Assembly (NCBI GenBank): GCA_028226535.1
Contig: JAOJEG010000022.1
Location: 1 to 10,251, forward strand
From: Candidatus Pelagibacter sp.
Lineage (GTDB): Bacteria > Pseudomonadota > Alphaproteobacteria > Pelagibacterales > Pelagibacteraceae
Length of the DNA stretch: 10,251 nt
Direction of reading: 5' to 3'
This document shows positions 1-8,539 of this stretch, piece by piece. The position numbers and the translations under genes were made by a program. The notes below the pieces were generated by a model, which was not told the DNA's origin, made no database searches, and worked only from the letters and a program-made list of their open reading frames with translations. The first letter of the stretch is position 1; each line of letters starts with the position of its first letter.

Positions 1-2215
<2,215 letters not shown>

Positions 2216-2245
2216 TATTTATTTAGATTTTTTAACTTAGAACCG

Positions 2246-3157
2246 ATGATTAAGACTAAATTAAAGAATAGAAATCTAAGTCAGGAAGACGTTTTCAATT
2301 TTTCTGAACTCTTTAAATTGATGAAGCCAAGAGTAATGTCATTGGTTATCTTTACTTGTGCTGTAGGATTGTTGATGGCACCAAATGTTATTTCAACAAA
2401 AGATGCAATTATAGGAATTATTCTTGTATCTATTGGTGCTGGAGCCGCAGGTGCATTGAACATGTGGTACGAGTCAGACTTAGATGCTCTAATGACACGA
2501 ACTTGTTTAAGACCAATACCAACTGGTAAAGTTAATAAAAATCAAGCTTTGGTTTTTGGTGTTGCACTTTCAATATTTTCAGTAATTGCACTAGATTTTT
2601 TTGCTAATAGAATATCAGCTAGCTTATTACTATTTACAATTATGTTTTATGTGTTGATTTATACAGTTTGGCTAAAAAGAAAAACTCCACAAAATATAGT
2701 AATTGGTGGAGCAGCAGGCGCATTACCACCAGTTATAGGGTGGGCGATCGCAACCAATTCTTTGTCATTGGAGCCTATTACATTCTTTTTGATCATTTTC
2801 TTTTGGACGCCATCTCATTTTTGGGCATTGAGCCTTTATAAATCAGACGATTATAAAAAAGCTAAAATCCCAATGCTTCCATTAACAAATGGCATTCAAA
2901 GCACAAAGTTAAACATCTTTATCTATTCTTTAATTATGATCCCTGTAATTGTAATGCCATATGCAATCGATTTTGTTGGATTAGTTTTTTTAATCCCATC
3001 TTTAATTTTAACTTTTTATTATAATTTTTTATGTTTTGAACTTTATAATTTTAAGAAAAATAAGTTTAATGCAAAAAAAGCAAAATCTATATTTGGATAC
3101 TCTATATTATATTTATTTTTGATATTTGTTCTTTTTTTAATAGATAAAATTTTATGA
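2246..3157 (+). CDS. ctaB: Protoheme IX farnesyltransferase (heme O synthase, Cox10)
   Basis: This UbiA-family prenyltransferase adds a farnesyl group to heme B to make heme O, the precursor of the heme A used by the oxidase. It has 303 residues and is a polytopic inner-membrane protein. The Asp-rich prenyl-diphosphate motif is N72-MWYESDLD (D78, D80), followed by the family signature of the form ALMTRT..RPIPTG. Further signatures are GGAAGALPPVIGWA (about 154-167), WTPSHFWALS with H191, and DDYKKAKIPMLP (201-212). C87 in RTCLRP is a small departure from the more usual residue there. The ATG at 2246 follows a 30-base gap after coxA, the largest gap in the window; no Shine-Dalgarno sequence is evident. 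The 3' end overlaps the next small gene by four bases (ATGA), which suggests translational coupling. Confidence 0.97.
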   Translation: MIKTKLKNRNLSQEDVFNFSELFKLMKPRVMSLVIFTCAVGLLMAPNVISTKDAIIGIILVSIGAGAAGALNMWYESDLDALMTRTCLRPIPTGKVNKNQALVFGVALSIFSVIALDFFANRISASLLLFTIMFYVLIYTVWLKRKTPQNIVIGGAAGALPPVIGWAIATNSLSLEPITFFLIIFFWTPSHFWALSLYKSDDYKKAKIPMLPLTNGIQSTKLNIFIYSLIMIPVIVMPYAIDFVGLVFLIPSLILTFYYNFLCFELYNFKKNKFNAKKAKSIFGYSILYLFLIFVLFLIDKIL

Positions 3158-3279
3158 TGACACCTGACAAAAAAACTAAGAAGAAAAATATTTTAACTGC
3201 TGTAGTAATTTTGGCATTTATGGTATTTCTATTTGTATTTACTTTATACAACGTTGGAGTTTTTGATAGACAGTTATGA
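3154..3279 (+). CDS. coxF: CoxF-like small single-pass membrane protein (41 aa)
   Basis: This short reading frame fits exactly between ctaB and ctaG: its ATG overlaps the ctaB stop (ATGA, 3154-3157) and its TGA overlaps the ctaG start (ATGA, 3276-3279). The product starts MMTPDKKTKKKN, a Lys-rich and probably cytoplasmic end, followed by one hydrophobic helix (about residues 13-31, ILTAVVILAFMVFLFVFTL) and a short tail YNVGVFDRQL. Many alphaproteobacteria carry a small CoxF protein at this position in the cox operon, with a basic N-terminus, one helix and a short tail with Gly and an Arg-x-Leu ending; the shape and place here match that pattern from memory. Its molecular role is not well defined; a part in oxidase assembly is inferred from context only. 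A second ATG at 3157 (TGATG) could also serve as the start. Confidence 0.72.
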   Translation: MMTPDKKTKKKNILTAVVILAFMVFLFVFTLYNVGVFDRQL

Positions 3280-3809
3280 TTAAGAAAAAAACTTTAACAC
3301 CAGTATTGCTAGGTGGAATATTTCTGCTAATGCTTGGACTTTCTTTTGCAGCAGTCCCACTTTATGATATGTTTTGTCGTGTAACAGGATTTGGTGGAAC
3401 TACTCAGGTCTCTAAAAAAGCACCAGACATAGTTTTAGATAAAGTAGTAAGTGTTAGATTTGATACCAATGTGAATAATCTTACTTGGGATTTTAAAGCT
3501 AAATCAAATGTAATTGATGTAAAAGTTGGCCAAGTAAACAGAATTGAGTTTGAGGTTCAAAATTATGGTGATGAAACCACTTATGGAGTAGCTAGTTTCA
3601 ATGTTTCACCATCAAGTTTTGGAAAATATTATAGTAAATTGGGTTGTTTTTGCTTTGAAAAACAAGAACTTAAAGCTGGGGAAAAAGCAACTTATGTTAT
3701 GACTTTTTATTTAGACCCGGAGCTCGTCAATGATCCAACCACAAAAAACTTACAAGATGTAACTATGTCGTACACTTTTTTCTCGACAGATTACTATAAA
3801 CAATCATAA
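3276..3809 (+). CDS. ctaG: Cytochrome c oxidase assembly protein CtaG/Cox11 (CuB insertion)
   Basis: Cox11-type CtaG delivers copper to the CuB site of subunit I. The protein has 177 residues: a short basic start, one N-terminal membrane anchor (about 8-28), then a periplasmic immunoglobulin-like domain. The family signature PLYDMFCRVTGFGGT follows the anchor and carries C34. The copper-binding pair C124 and C126 sits in LGCFCFEKQEL, followed by the conserved stretch ending in FYLDPEL. All three functional cysteines are therefore in place. The ATG shares four bases with the stop of the coxF-like gene, so translation of the two is probably coupled. This is not the unrelated Bacillus-type CtaG (caa3 assembly), which is a polytopic protein. 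Confidence 0.97.
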   Translation: MIKKKTLTPVLLGGIFLLMLGLSFAAVPLYDMFCRVTGFGGTTQVSKKAPDIVLDKVVSVRFDTNVNNLTWDFKAKSNVIDVKVGQVNRIEFEVQNYGDETTYGVASFNVSPSSFGKYYSKLGCFCFEKQELKAGEKATYVMTFYLDPELVNDPTTKNLQDVTMSYTFFSTDYYKQS

Positions 3810-3818
3810 TCACGAAAA

Positions 3819-4607
3819 ATGTCAGCTGAAAAAAAACACGATTACCACTTAGTAGATCCAAGCCCTTGGCCTATCTATGTTTCATTTTCTTGCTTAGTGC
3901 TAGCAATTGGAACAATATTTTATATGCATAATGATGTTTCTTGGGGAATGTATCTGGGATTAGCTTTAGTTTTATATGGTGCTTACATGTGGTTTAGAGA
4001 TGTTGTGATAGAAGCAGAGCATCAAGGTCATCATACACCTGTTGTTCAAATTCATCATAGATATGGTATGACTTTATTCATAGCATCTGAGGTTATGTTC
4101 TTTGTTGCATGGTTCTGGGCTTACTTCGATATCAGTTTATTTCCTAATGAATTTGTTGGAAACGTTTGGCCACCAAAAGATATTGAAACATTCGACCCAT
4201 GGGATATTCCATTAATCAATACATTGGTTTTACTTCTTTCAGGAACGACTGTTACATGGGCTCATCACTCATTATTAGAAGGTGATAGAAAAGGGTTCAT
4301 ACAAGGTTTAACATTAACTGTTATTTTAGGTTTCTTTTTCACTTTACTTCAAGCCTATGAATATCATCATGCTACTTTTGATTATTCTGGTCATATTTAT
4401 GGAGCTGTATTCTATATGGCAACAGGTTTTCATGGATTTCACGTTATAATTGGAACAATATTTTTAGCAGTTTGTCTTGCTAGAGCTAAAAAAGGACATT
4501 TTACTAAAGATCATCATTTTGGATTTGAAGCAGCTGCTTGGTACTGGCATTTTGTAGATGTGGTTTGGTTGTTCTTATTTGCAGCAATATACGTTTGGGG
4601 AAGTTAA
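3819..4607 (+). CDS. coxC: Cytochrome c oxidase subunit III
   Basis: Subunit III is the third core subunit of the aa3 oxidase. It binds lipids beside subunit I and supports proton uptake through the D channel and enzyme stability. The 262-residue protein has the usual seven-helix pattern. Recognisable segments are the short first helices, the linker EAEHQGHHTPVVQ (about 65-77), IASEVMFFVAWFWAYF with the membrane glutamate E91, TTVTWAHHSLLEGDR (143-157), ATGFHGFHVIIGT (201-213) and the C-terminal AAAWYWHFVDVVWLFLF (238-254). The ATG is nine bases after the ctaG stop, with only weak purine-rich sequence upstream. In many alphaproteobacteria a DUF983 gene follows coxC; here surf1 comes next, after ten bases. 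Confidence 0.98.
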   Translation: MSAEKKHDYHLVDPSPWPIYVSFSCLVLAIGTIFYMHNDVSWGMYLGLALVLYGAYMWFRDVVIEAEHQGHHTPVVQIHHRYGMTLFIASEVMFFVAWFWAYFDISLFPNEFVGNVWPPKDIETFDPWDIPLINTLVLLLSGTTVTWAHHSLLEGDRKGFIQGLTLTVILGFFFTLLQAYEYHHATFDYSGHIYGAVFYMATGFHGFHVIIGTIFLAVCLARAKKGHFTKDHHFGFEAAAWYWHFVDVVWLFLFAAIYVWGS

Positions 4608-4617
4608 TAATTAACTC

Positions 4618-5301
4618 TTGAAGAACAAGTTTCTATTTTCAGTTTTTGTCTATTTTATTATTTTGGTTTTAATATCTTTAGGTTCATGGCAATTATATAG
4701 GTTAAGTTGGAAACTAGATTTAATCAAGCAGATTGAAAACTCATTAAAAAATAAACCGGTTGAACTATCTAGTATTGAAGAGAAAAACTTTTTAAGAGTT
4801 AAAACTTCAGGAAAAATTAATTTTCAAAAGCAAATTTATTTATACAATTTAAATGAAAATGGCAAACCTGGGTTTGAGGTGGTCAATCCTATTTTAATTA
4901 ATGATAAAAATTATTTAATTAATAGAGGGTGGATACCATTTGATAAAAAAAATAAATCTGAAATTAATTTAATTAATCAAAATAATATAATTGGCACTTT
5001 AAAAACTCAATCTAAGGCAAACTCTTTTAAGCCAAAGAATGATATTAAAAAAAATTACTGGTTTACATTAAATCGAGAAGATATTGGTCAGTTAATTGAA
5101 CTTGATAAAGATATTTTTAAATATACGGGTAAAAATTTTTCAAAATATATAATTTATTTAAATGGTAGTTACAGTTTACCAAAACCTAAAGTAGTAACAG
5201 CTAAAATTTCTAACAATCATAAAAAATATGCTATTACTTGGTTTTCAATGGCGATTTCAATCCTTTTAATATATCTATACTTTAGAAAAAAAAATTATTA
5301 G
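4618..5301 (+). CDS. surf1: SURF1-family oxidase assembly protein, TTG start
   Basis: SURF1/Shy1 proteins help place heme A into subunit I during oxidase assembly. The 227-residue protein has the two-helix hairpin form of the family: an N-terminal helix (about 5-22) ending in the signature GSWQLYRLSWKLDLI (22-36), a periplasmic domain with PGFEVVNP (84-91) and LINRGWIPFD (100-109), and a C-terminal helix preceded by KKYAITWFSMAI (202-213). The start is TTG. An in-frame stop (TAA, 4612-4614) lies two codons upstream, and no ATG comes before the first helix, so TTG is the only start that keeps the complete protein. A GGGGAAG stretch at 4597-4603 is too far upstream (14 bases) to be a convincing ribosome site. 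The stop codon abuts the thrC ATG. An A9 run (5286-5294) lies just before the stop. Confidence 0.93.
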   Translation: MKNKFLFSVFVYFIILVLISLGSWQLYRLSWKLDLIKQIENSLKNKPVELSSIEEKNFLRVKTSGKINFQKQIYLYNLNENGKPGFEVVNPILINDKNYLINRGWIPFDKKNKSEINLINQNNIIGTLKTQSKANSFKPKNDIKKNYWFTLNREDIGQLIELDKDIFKYTGKNFSKYIIYLNGSYSLPKPKVVTAKISNNHKKYAITWFSMAISILLIYLYFRKKNY

Positions 5302-6672
5302 ATGGAATACTTAAGTACTAGAAATAATAAAAAAACCTTTAAATTTAAGGATGTTTTTATAAAAGGCTTAGCAGATGATGGTGGTTTATTCATACCCCAA
5401 TCTCTTCACAAAGTTGATATTAATAATCTTAGAGGGCTTAGGTATAATGATTTAGCAAAGAAAATTATTTATCCATTTATTGGTGACTTCATGACCAAAG
5501 CTGATTTAGATAAAATCATTGATAAATCTTATTCTGTTTTTAGAAAAAAAAATGTTGTTGATCTTATAAAAGTTGGAGATCGTTCTGTACTTGAATTATT
5601 TCATGGTCCTACATTAGCTTTTAAAGATGTAGCAATGCAACTTTTGGGTAATTTTTATGAATATTACCTAAATAATCAAAATGAAAAAATAAATATTGTA
5701 GTAGCTACTTCAGGAGATACTGGGGCAGCGGCTATTGATGCCATTAAAGGGAAAAAAAATATTAATATTTTTGTACTTCATCCTCATAATAGAGTGTCGA
5801 CAGTTCAAAGAAAGTTGATGACTACTGGAAAAGATAAAAATGTTTTTAATATTGCTGTGAATGGAAATTTTGATGATTGTCAAAATTTAGTCAAAACAAT
5901 GTTTGCAGATAAAACTTTTTCAAATGATATTAAAATGTCAGGTGTAAATTCAATAAACTGGGCACGTATTATTGCTCAAAGTGTATATTATTTTTATAGC
6001 TATTTTTTAATAGAGGATGACAAACGTCCAATCAATTTTTCTGTACCAACAGGAAATTTTGGTGACGTATATGCTGGCTATCTGGCTAAAAAAATGGGAC
6101 TTCCAATCAATAAATTGATTGTTGCCACTAATCAGAATGACATTCTTCATAGAGCTATTTCAAAAGGAAGTTATGAAGTAGAAAATGTATCTGAAACACT
6201 ATCTCCTAGCATGGATATACAGATCGCAAGTAATTTTGAAAGACTACTTTATGATTTAAATGAAGGTAATGACTCGCAAACAATAGATGCAATGAAAAAT
6301 ATTAAAGAAAAAGGAAAACATATTATCAATCAAGAAAAATTAGATAAAATAAATGAAGATTTTTTATCTGCTAAAATGTATGAAGAAGAAGTTTTGAAAA
6401 CTATTAGCAAGGTTTATGAAAAATTTGAAATTGTGTTAGATCCTCATAGTGCAATTGGCTATGGCGCTTTTGATAAAATTAATTTAGATGGAAACAATAT
6501 AGTTTTAGCAACAGCTCATCCAAGTAAATTTCCGGACGCAATTAAAAAAGCAATAAATTTAAAAGAAGAGCTACCTAAAGAATTAATTTTTGTTATGGAG
6601 GAAAAAGAAAATTATGATAATATTGATAATGATGTTGAAAAAATCAAACAACACATAAAGGAAAGAATTTAA
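5302..6672 (+). CDS. thrC: Threonine synthase
   Basis: This PLP enzyme converts O-phospho-L-homoserine and water to L-threonine and phosphate, the last step of threonine synthesis, in the cytoplasm. It has 456 residues, in the range of the long bacterial form. The N-terminus has the typical YLSTRN start and a DDGGLFIP segment (25-32). The PLP lysine is K108 in HGPTLAFKDVAMQ, and the cofactor phosphate loop is ATSGDTGAAA (135-144). VPTGNFGDVYAGY lies further on, and HSAIGYGA near the C-terminus is also typical. The ATG directly follows the surf1 TAG with no spacer, and the stop shares one base with the peroxiredoxin start, so thrC appears to be carried on the oxidase transcript. Its partner gene thrB is on the opposite strand about 0.9 kb downstream. 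Confidence 0.97.
   Translation: MEYLSTRNNKKTFKFKDVFIKGLADDGGLFIPQSLHKVDINNLRGLRYNDLAKKIIYPFIGDFMTKADLDKIIDKSYSVFRKKNVVDLIKVGDRSVLELFHGPTLAFKDVAMQLLGNFYEYYLNNQNEKINIVVATSGDTGAAAIDAIKGKKNINIFVLHPHNRVSTVQRKLMTTGKDKNVFNIAVNGNFDDCQNLVKTMFADKTFSNDIKMSGVNSINWARIIAQSVYYFYSYFLIEDDKRPINFSVPTGNFGDVYAGYLAKKMGLPINKLIVATNQNDILHRAISKGSYEVENVSETLSPSMDIQIASNFERLLYDLNEGNDSQTIDAMKNIKEKGKHIINQEKLDKINEDFLSAKMYEEEVLKTISKVYEKFEIVLDPHSAIGYGAFDKINLDGNNIVLATAHPSKFPDAIKKAINLKEELPKELIFVMEEKENYDNIDNDVEKIKQHIKERI
6658..6662 (+). promoter_or_regulatory. Ribosome binding site of the peroxiredoxin gene
   Basis: AAGGA lies inside the last codons of thrC, nine bases before the ATG at 6672. It stands out because most other starts in the window have no recognisable Shine-Dalgarno sequence. 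It may let the peroxiredoxin be translated on its own in addition to coupling through the TAATG overlap. Confidence 0.5.
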
Positions 6673-7157
6673 TGCATATAAAGGAAAATGATCAAATTCC
6701 TGATGCAGATGTTTTTGTTATGGAGAATAGAGAACCTGTTAAAAAAAATACTCATGCATTATTTAAGAATAAAAAAGTGGTTATTTTTGGTCTTCCTGGT
6801 GCATATACTTCAGTATGCTCGGCAAAACATCTTCCAGGATATGTAAATCTGTTCGAACAATATAAGGAAAAAGGAATTGACCACATAATCTGTATTTCAG
6901 TGAATGATCCTTTTGTAATGAGTGCGTGGGGCAGAGAGCATAATGTTGAGAATAGGATATTAATGATTGGAGACCCATTTTTAAATTTTACTAAAGGAAT
7001 TGGAGCTGATGTAGATAAAAGTGCAAGAGGACTTGGTATTAGATCTAATAGGTATACGATGCTAGTGGATAATTTAAAGATTGTTAAATTACAAGAAGAG
7101 GCAGATACGGGATCTTGTGAAATTTCTGCCGCTGAAAATTTTATTAAATTAGTCTAA
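6672..7157 (+). CDS. Peroxiredoxin, Prx5 (type II / AhpC-TSA) family
   Basis: This is a thiol peroxidase that reduces H2O2 or organic peroxides using a reactive cysteine. The 161-residue protein has the Prx5 signature GLPGAYTSVCSAKHLPGYV (40-58) with peroxidatic C49, and the conserved arginine region SNRYTMLVDN (125-134). C149, in TGSCEISAAE near the C-terminus, is placed as in many bacterial homologues and could be a resolving cysteine or a glutathione/glutaredoxin-linked site; C74 is a third cysteine. The start overlaps the thrC stop by one base (TAATG), and an AAGGA at 6658-6662, nine bases upstream, is one of the few plausible Shine-Dalgarno sites in the window. The 3' end runs nine bases into rnhA on the other strand. 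Being last on an oxidase transcript could link peroxide removal with respiration, but this is only inference. Confidence 0.94.
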   Translation: MHIKENDQIPDADVFVMENREPVKKNTHALFKNKKVVIFGLPGAYTSVCSAKHLPGYVNLFEQYKEKGIDHIICISVNDPFVMSAWGREHNVENRILMIGDPFLNFTKGIGADVDKSARGLGIRSNRYTMLVDNLKIVKLQEEADTGSCEISAAENFIKLV

Positions 7158-7172
7158 ATTTGCAGCTTTTTT
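7131..7172 (+). terminator. Possible intrinsic terminator across the converging prx and rnhA ends
   Basis: An 11-base left arm (7131-7141, GCTGAAAATTT) can pair with a right arm (7156-7166, AAATTTGCAGC), with one A-G mismatch at 7135/7162. The loop is 14 bases and six T follow directly (7167-7172). This is the layout of a Rho-independent terminator for the + strand transcript. On the - strand no T run follows the hairpin, so it would act in one direction only. The peroxiredoxin TAA (7155-7157) lies at the edge of loop and right arm, and the right arm plus T run lie within the antisense of rnhA. The stem has only three G-C pairs, so stability is modest; no folding energy was computed. Confidence 0.45.
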
Positions 7173-7574
7173 AGCCAATAAATCCACTTCTTCATTCATA
7201 GGATTTCCGGCATGAGCTTTCACCCAATTCCACTTTACATTTAAAGAATTATTTAAATTATATAATTCAACCCACAGGTCTTTATTTTTAACATCTTCTT
7301 TTTTTGATGTTTGCCAATTATTTATGACCCACTTTTTTATCCACTCTGTTATTCCAAGCTTGACATATTGTGAGTCTGTATAAATTGTTATTTGCGAGCT
7401 AGGACTCATTTCTCTTAATGCATTAATAGGTGCTAATAATTCCATTCTATTATTGGTAGTATTTTTTTCATTACCACTAATTTTTTTTATTTTACCATCT
7501 TCATTGATTATTGCCGCCCATCCACCATTACCAGGGTTTGTTAAACAAGAACCATCAGTATAGATTTCAATCAT
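7149..7574 (-). CDS. rnhA: Ribonuclease HI
   Basis: RNase HI cuts the RNA strand of RNA-DNA hybrids, removing R-loops and primer remnants. The 141-residue protein is slightly shorter than the E. coli enzyme (155). The four catalytic acidic residues are visible: D7 in YTDGSC, E45 in NNRMELLAPI, D67 in YTDSQYV, and D131 in the C-terminal NEEVDLLAKKA. The assisting H121 is in VKAHAGNP. The basic helical stretch around residues 77-100, with conserved W residues, matches the substrate-handling region. The ATG shares one base with the thrB stop, making it the last gene of the leftward run. Its final codons overlap the peroxiredoxin end by nine bases, tail to tail. An ispH-thrB-rnhA order recurs in alphaproteobacteria, to my knowledge. 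Confidence 0.96.
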   Translation of the reverse strand: MIEIYTDGSCLTNPGNGGWAAIINEDGKIKKISGNEKNTTNNRMELLAPINALREMSPSSQITIYTDSQYVKLGITEWIKKWVINNWQTSKKEDVKNKDLWVELYNLNNSLNVKWNWVKAHAGNPMNEEVDLLAKKAANLD

Positions 7575-8539
7575 TAATTTAAATAATCTTTATAAGACTT
7601 TAAATTATTATGCGTAATAAGTTTTTGATAATACTCATTAGGATCTTTAACTTTAATTAATGCTGTTTTAGGAGTATTTGAATAATCATATAATCTAGTT
7701 AATAGATATCTCATTGCAGCACCCCTACACAAGACATTTAATGATTTTTTTTCTTTTAATGAAATTTTTTTAACACTTTCGTAGCCTTTTATTAATTTAT
7801 TAATTTTTTGCTTATTCATCACAAATTTTTGTTTTTTATAATCAAAACATAAAGCATTTATACAGATAGCAATTTCATACATAAAGATATCGTTTGCAGC
7901 AAAATAAAAGTCAATTACTCCAGACAATTTATCCTTATTAAAAAAAATATTATCTATAAATAAATCACCATGAATTACTCCTTGAGGAAGTTTTGAGGGC
8001 CAATTTTTTTTTATATCATCTAAATTATTTGTTAAAAAATTTTTTAAATTACTAAATTTTTTTGATTTAAATTTTATACTTTTTAATAATGGTCCCAATT
8101 CTCTAATACCCATTGAATTTTTTCTTGATATACTTATTTTTTTTGTAATTTCATGAATTTTTGCAATCACTTTGCCTACTTCATAACAATTATTTAAATT
8201 TAATTTAATTTTATCTTTCCCATTTAAGAAAGAAACGATGCACGCTTTTTTATTTTTTAAATTTATTAAGTGTGAGCCTTTTTTACTTTTAAGGGGTTTT
8301 GGACAATTAATATTAGAGTTATTCAATATCTCCATTAGTTTCATAAAAAAAGGTATTTCTCTGTTCGAAACTCTTTTTTCAAAAATTGTTAAAATAAACT
8401 TATTTTTTTTTGTTTTTAACAAGTAATTTGTATTTTCGATTCCTTTCTTTATGCCTTTAAAATCAGTAATTCTTTCCATTTCAAACTGATCGTTAATTGA
8501 ATCAATATCTTTATTATTAATCTTTGTGTAAACAGCCAT
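7574..8539 (-). CDS. thrB: Homoserine kinase, APH-like (ThrB type II)
   Basis: This enzyme phosphorylates L-homoserine with ATP to O-phosphohomoserine, the substrate of ThrC. The 321-residue protein belongs to the aminoglycoside-phosphotransferase-like fold, not the GHMP fold of E. coli ThrB. Family signatures run along its length: MAVYTKIN start, FKGIKKGIENTNYLL (27-41), FILTIFEKRV (48-57), IPFFMKLM (62-69), and CPKPL (79-83). The kinase core has GVIHGDLFIDNIFF, with H190, catalytic D192 and N197, and then SGVIDFYFAANDIF with the metal-binding D210. The C-terminal half is very Lys/Asn-rich, as expected from the AT-rich composition. The ATG directly precedes (in map order) the ispH stop with no spacer, and the stop shares one base with the rnhA start. 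No Shine-Dalgarno sequence is visible, so coupling is likely. Confidence 0.95.
   Translation of the reverse strand: MAVYTKINNKDIDSINDQFEMERITDFKGIKKGIENTNYLLKTKKNKFILTIFEKRVSNREIPFFMKLMEILNNSNINCPKPLKSKKGSHLINLKNKKACIVSFLNGKDKIKLNLNNCYEVGKVIAKIHEITKKISISRKNSMGIRELGPLLKSIKFKSKKFSNLKNFLTNNLDDIKKNWPSKLPQGVIHGDLFIDNIFFNKDKLSGVIDFYFAANDIFMYEIAICINALCFDYKKQKFVMNKQKINKLIKGYESVKKISLKEKKSLNVLCRGAAMRYLLTRLYDYSNTPKTALIKVKDPNEYYQKLITHNNLKSYKDYLN

Noticed and set aside
2281..2463. 60-codon - strand frame inside ctaB
   Set aside because: It is the antisense shadow of conserved heme O synthase sequence.
6781..6978. 65-codon - strand frame inside the peroxiredoxin gene
   Set aside because: It is antisense to the catalytic motif region and carries no recognisable features.
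7145..7161. Small inverted repeat AAATTAG / CTAAATTT at the prx end as the terminator stem
   Set aside because: The arms leave a one-base loop and can form only a few pairs; the larger 7131-7166 stem explains the site better.
8238..8426. 62-codon + strand frame inside thrB
   Set aside because: Its Phe/Leu-rich translation mirrors Lys-rich thrB codons read on the other strand; no ribosome site or context supports it.
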